Assembly: GCA_900757795.1 (NCBI GenBank)
Contig: CAAEPE010000017.1
Span: forward strand, 1 to 25,630
Source of the DNA: an uncultured Phascolarctobacterium sp.
GTDB lineage: Bacteria; Bacillota; Negativicutes; Acidaminococcales; Acidaminococcaceae
Direction: 5' to 3'
DNA: 25,630 nt
Positions 24,395 to 25,630 of the stretch are shown piece by piece. The notes under the pieces are model-generated. The model did no database searches. It saw only the letters and a program-made list of their open reading frames with translations, and was not told the DNA's origin. The translations under genes and the position numbers were made by a program. Position 1 is the first letter of the stretch. Each line of letters starts with the position of its first letter.

Positions 24395-24485
24395 ATGTGA
24401 AAAAAATTGGCCAGACAGCTCAGCAGAAAATACTGCTCGTCACTTATTTTCCGGGTCAATGCCAATCTGGTAATGTGAAAAAAAC
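24395..24485. repeat. Direct repeat flanking a fold-back segment
   Basis: ATGTGAAAAAAA occurs at 24395 and again at 24473, each followed by ATTGGCCA or ATTGGTCA. Between them CCAGA (24411-24415) can pair with TCTGG (24466-24470), enclosing a 5-bp AGCAG/CTGCT hairpin near 24421-24436. It sits between two divergent promoters; I match it to no known riboswitch. Confidence 0.5.
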
Positions 24486-24525
24486 ACTAATTGGTCATGT
24501 TAATATGGTCAATTAGTTTTATAAT
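24486..24525 (+). promoter_or_regulatory. Operator-like palindrome and -10 box of the ECF-S gene
   Basis: ACTAATTG...CAATTAGT (24486-24517) is a 13-bp inverted repeat with two G-T pairs and loop GTTAAT. A TATAAT (24520-24525) follows directly on the plus strand, so a bound protein would cover the -35 region. On the minus strand the same hairpin is followed by seven T and could act as a terminator. Confidence 0.5.
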
Positions 24526-24556
24526 AATCTTTATCAAAGATGCGAAAGGAAAAATT

Positions 24557-25096
24557 ATGATGGAAAAAACTTTTGACAGCCATAAAAAAAGCAACGCCTT
24601 TGCAGTCAGCATTACGGCGTTGTTCATGGCTTTAAATATTTTGATGAGCTCCTTTGGCGTACCGGTTCCCGGCGGACGCTGCTATTTAAACGACGTTATT
24701 ATCTGTACCGCGGCAATTCTTTTGGACGATCCTAAGGCCGCCTTTACAGTAGGCGGTGTAGGAGCTTTTTTAGGTGATTTATTTTTCTATCCCACGCCTA
24801 TGTTTGTCTCTCTGGCAACTCATGGCTTACAGGCAGTAGTAATCTGCCTGATAGCGCACAAGGCTGCTCATAGAAAAGTCACCTTTAAAAACGCTGCTTT
24901 AGGTGTAGCAATCGGCGCAATAATAATGGTCGTAGGCTATTCCTTGGGACGCGCTTTTATTTACAGCACGCCTTATTACGCTTATCTTAAACTGCCCTAC
25001 CAAATTTTACAGGCGGCAGTCGGCGCAATAGGCAGCCTTTTGCTGTGCTTCCATGGAGGGTTGCTGAAGGCTTTTCAGAAAATTCAACAGAAATAA
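24557..25096 (+). CDS. ECF transporter S component (substrate-binding membrane subunit)
   Basis: 179 residues with about five to six membrane segments. The FAVSITALFMALNILMSSFGVPVPGG start, LNDVIICTAAILLDDPKAAFTVGGVGAFLGDLFFYP and the later TPMFVSLATHGLQAVVICLIAH fit vitamin-transporter S components (riboflavin/HmpT-like group). S components bind a vitamin or precursor and dock on a shared EcfA-EcfA'-EcfT module; none of those genes is here, so it is a group-II type using a module encoded elsewhere. Substrate is not determinable. ATG 24557 has AAAGGA about 6 bases upstream; ATG 24560 is next to it, and an earlier frame opening at 24491 overlaps the palindrome and has no ribosome site. It has its own promoter and terminator. 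Confidence 0.85.
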   Translation: MMEKTFDSHKKSNAFAVSITALFMALNILMSSFGVPVPGGRCYLNDVIICTAAILLDDPKAAFTVGGVGAFLGDLFFYPTPMFVSLATHGLQAVVICLIAHKAAHRKVTFKNAALGVAIGAIIMVVGYSLGRAFIYSTPYYAYLKLPYQILQAAVGAIGSLLLCFHGGLLKAFQKIQQK

Positions 25097-25119
25097 ATTT
25101 TAAAAATTTTACTTTATGA

Positions 25120-25157
25120 AAAAATGACAGGTGGTATGCCTGTCATTTTTTGTTTTT
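25120..25157 (+). terminator. Rho-independent terminator of the ECF-S gene
   Basis: AAAAATGACAGG (25120-25131) pairs with CCTGTCATTTTT (25139-25150) over 12 bp, and the run continues into TGTTTTT. It starts 23 bases past the stop. Confidence 0.92.
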
Positions 25158-25630
25158 ATGATATTTACTTTTGGCGTGCAAGCAACACGCACCGCTAACT
25201 TTATTCAGCTTCTTTCTTTGATTTAATTTAAATTTTTACTGTAGACGTTTACACGAACGTCGGCGAGTTTTTATTCAACTTCTTTGCAGGCAAAGAAGTT
25301 GCCAAGAAACCTCGCGCTTTTCGAAGCGCGGCAAAGAATCTTCGACGTTTATTGATAGTTCGCACTTTGCAACAACGCTTGCCCAACGCGTAGTTTTTGG
25401 GGCTAGAGGCTTCGGGTCATTTAGGCTCGCAATGCAGTACTTTGGCGGTCTACCGCAAAGTGGGATTTAGGACATGCGTGCATGTTTTTAGGTAATTATG
25501 CTTTGCAATGCGAATCTTTGGCGGTCTGCCGCAAAATGCAAATTTTCTTTTGACGTGCTGCACATACGCTAAAAGTACAAACTACTTTGCGGCAGCCACA
25601 AAAGCTATAAATCGGCGAGCGGTGTTTACC
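25158..25630. repeat. Repeat- and hairpin-rich non-coding segment to the window edge
   Basis: No credible gene is seen on either strand. Hairpins: GCGTG/CACGC at 25174-25190; CAACTTCTTTGC/GCAAAGAAGTTG at 25276-25301 (12 bp, 2-base loop); CGCGCTT-TTCG-AAGCGCG at 25313-25330; ACATGC-GT-GCATGT at 25472-25485. A 34-base direct repeat (28 of 34 identical by my count) is at 25429-25462 and 25505-25538, each with a CTTTGGCGGT...CCGCAAA stem. A third, inverted partial copy lies near 25585-25604. This is the look of an extragenic repeat family or a degraded small mobile element. Confidence 0.75.
25239..25254. promoter_or_regulatory. Second cre-like palindrome
   Basis: CTGTAGACGTTTACAC matches the site at 8256-8271 at 14 of 16 positions. 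The core TGTAGACGTTTACA misses the cre pattern at one position. It follows an AT-rich stretch in the non-coding right end, possibly upstream of a gene beyond the window. Confidence 0.35.

Noticed and set aside
24395..24525. Known riboswitch (preQ1, THF, FMN) ahead of the ECF-S gene
   Set aside because: No conserved core of those classes is visible, and the likely -10 box lies after the structured segment, leaving only about 25 bases of leader.
25158..25630. Insertion sequence at the right end
   Set aside because: No transposase frame and no long terminal inverted repeats; only short hairpins and direct repeats are seen.

Overview
This window looks like chromosomal DNA from a diderm Firmicute (class Negativicutes). 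It has a Gram-positive-type replicative polymerase (PolC) in a Firmicutes-style pyrH-frr-uppS-cdsA-dxr-rseP-ispG-proS gene order, yet also an outer-membrane TonB-dependent receptor with a periplasmic-binding-protein ABC importer. The genus cannot be fixed from sequence alone; an Acidaminococcaceae-like organism such as Phascolarctobacterium is a guess. Almost everything is on the minus strand. The plus-strand exceptions are a LysR regulator, the secreted repeat protein next to it, and an ECF transporter S component.

Left third (1-7922, minus strand): a metal or metal-chelate uptake cluster. Read in the transcribed direction it holds a small exported beta-rich protein, a TonB-dependent receptor, a substrate-binding lipoprotein, a FecCD-type permease, its ATPase, an exported protein built of four W...LGL repeats (no family recognised), a Cys-rich CGGC-domain protein and a broken second binding-protein gene at the window edge. 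The substrate (siderophore iron, heme or cobalamin) cannot be told from sequence. A promoter with a leader of about 200 nt precedes the cluster.

Middle left (7923-10164): a divergent control region with a terminator-like hairpin and a CcpA/LacI-operator-like palindrome. It is followed by a LysR regulator and a secreted protein with FxxxGxVxxGxL repeats, ending at back-to-back terminators shared with the convergent yajQ.

Right two thirds (10165-24280, minus strand): a housekeeping superoperon. It reads pyrH, frr, a 79-codon unknown, a 2[4Fe-4S] ferredoxin, uppS, cdsA, dxr, rseP, ispG, proS, an mgtC-type gene, polC and a DUF3783 gene, then yajQ separated by a 71-bp tandem repeat. It joins nucleotide supply and ribosome recycling with MEP isoprenoid synthesis (Dxr, IspG, and the ferredoxin as possible electron donor), undecaprenyl and phospholipid precursors (UppS, CdsA), envelope proteolysis (RseP), tRNA charging and replication. 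The PolC has no internal DnaQ-like exonuclease domain.

Right end (24281-25630): the divergent pyrH/ECF-S promoter region with several inverted and direct repeats, the ECF S component and its terminator, then about 470 bp of non-coding DNA full of hairpins and short repeats. I found no CRISPR array, insertion sequence, prophage or defence island. The least explained items are the four-repeat exported protein, the exonuclease-less PolC, the repeat-rich right end and the structured divergent regions.
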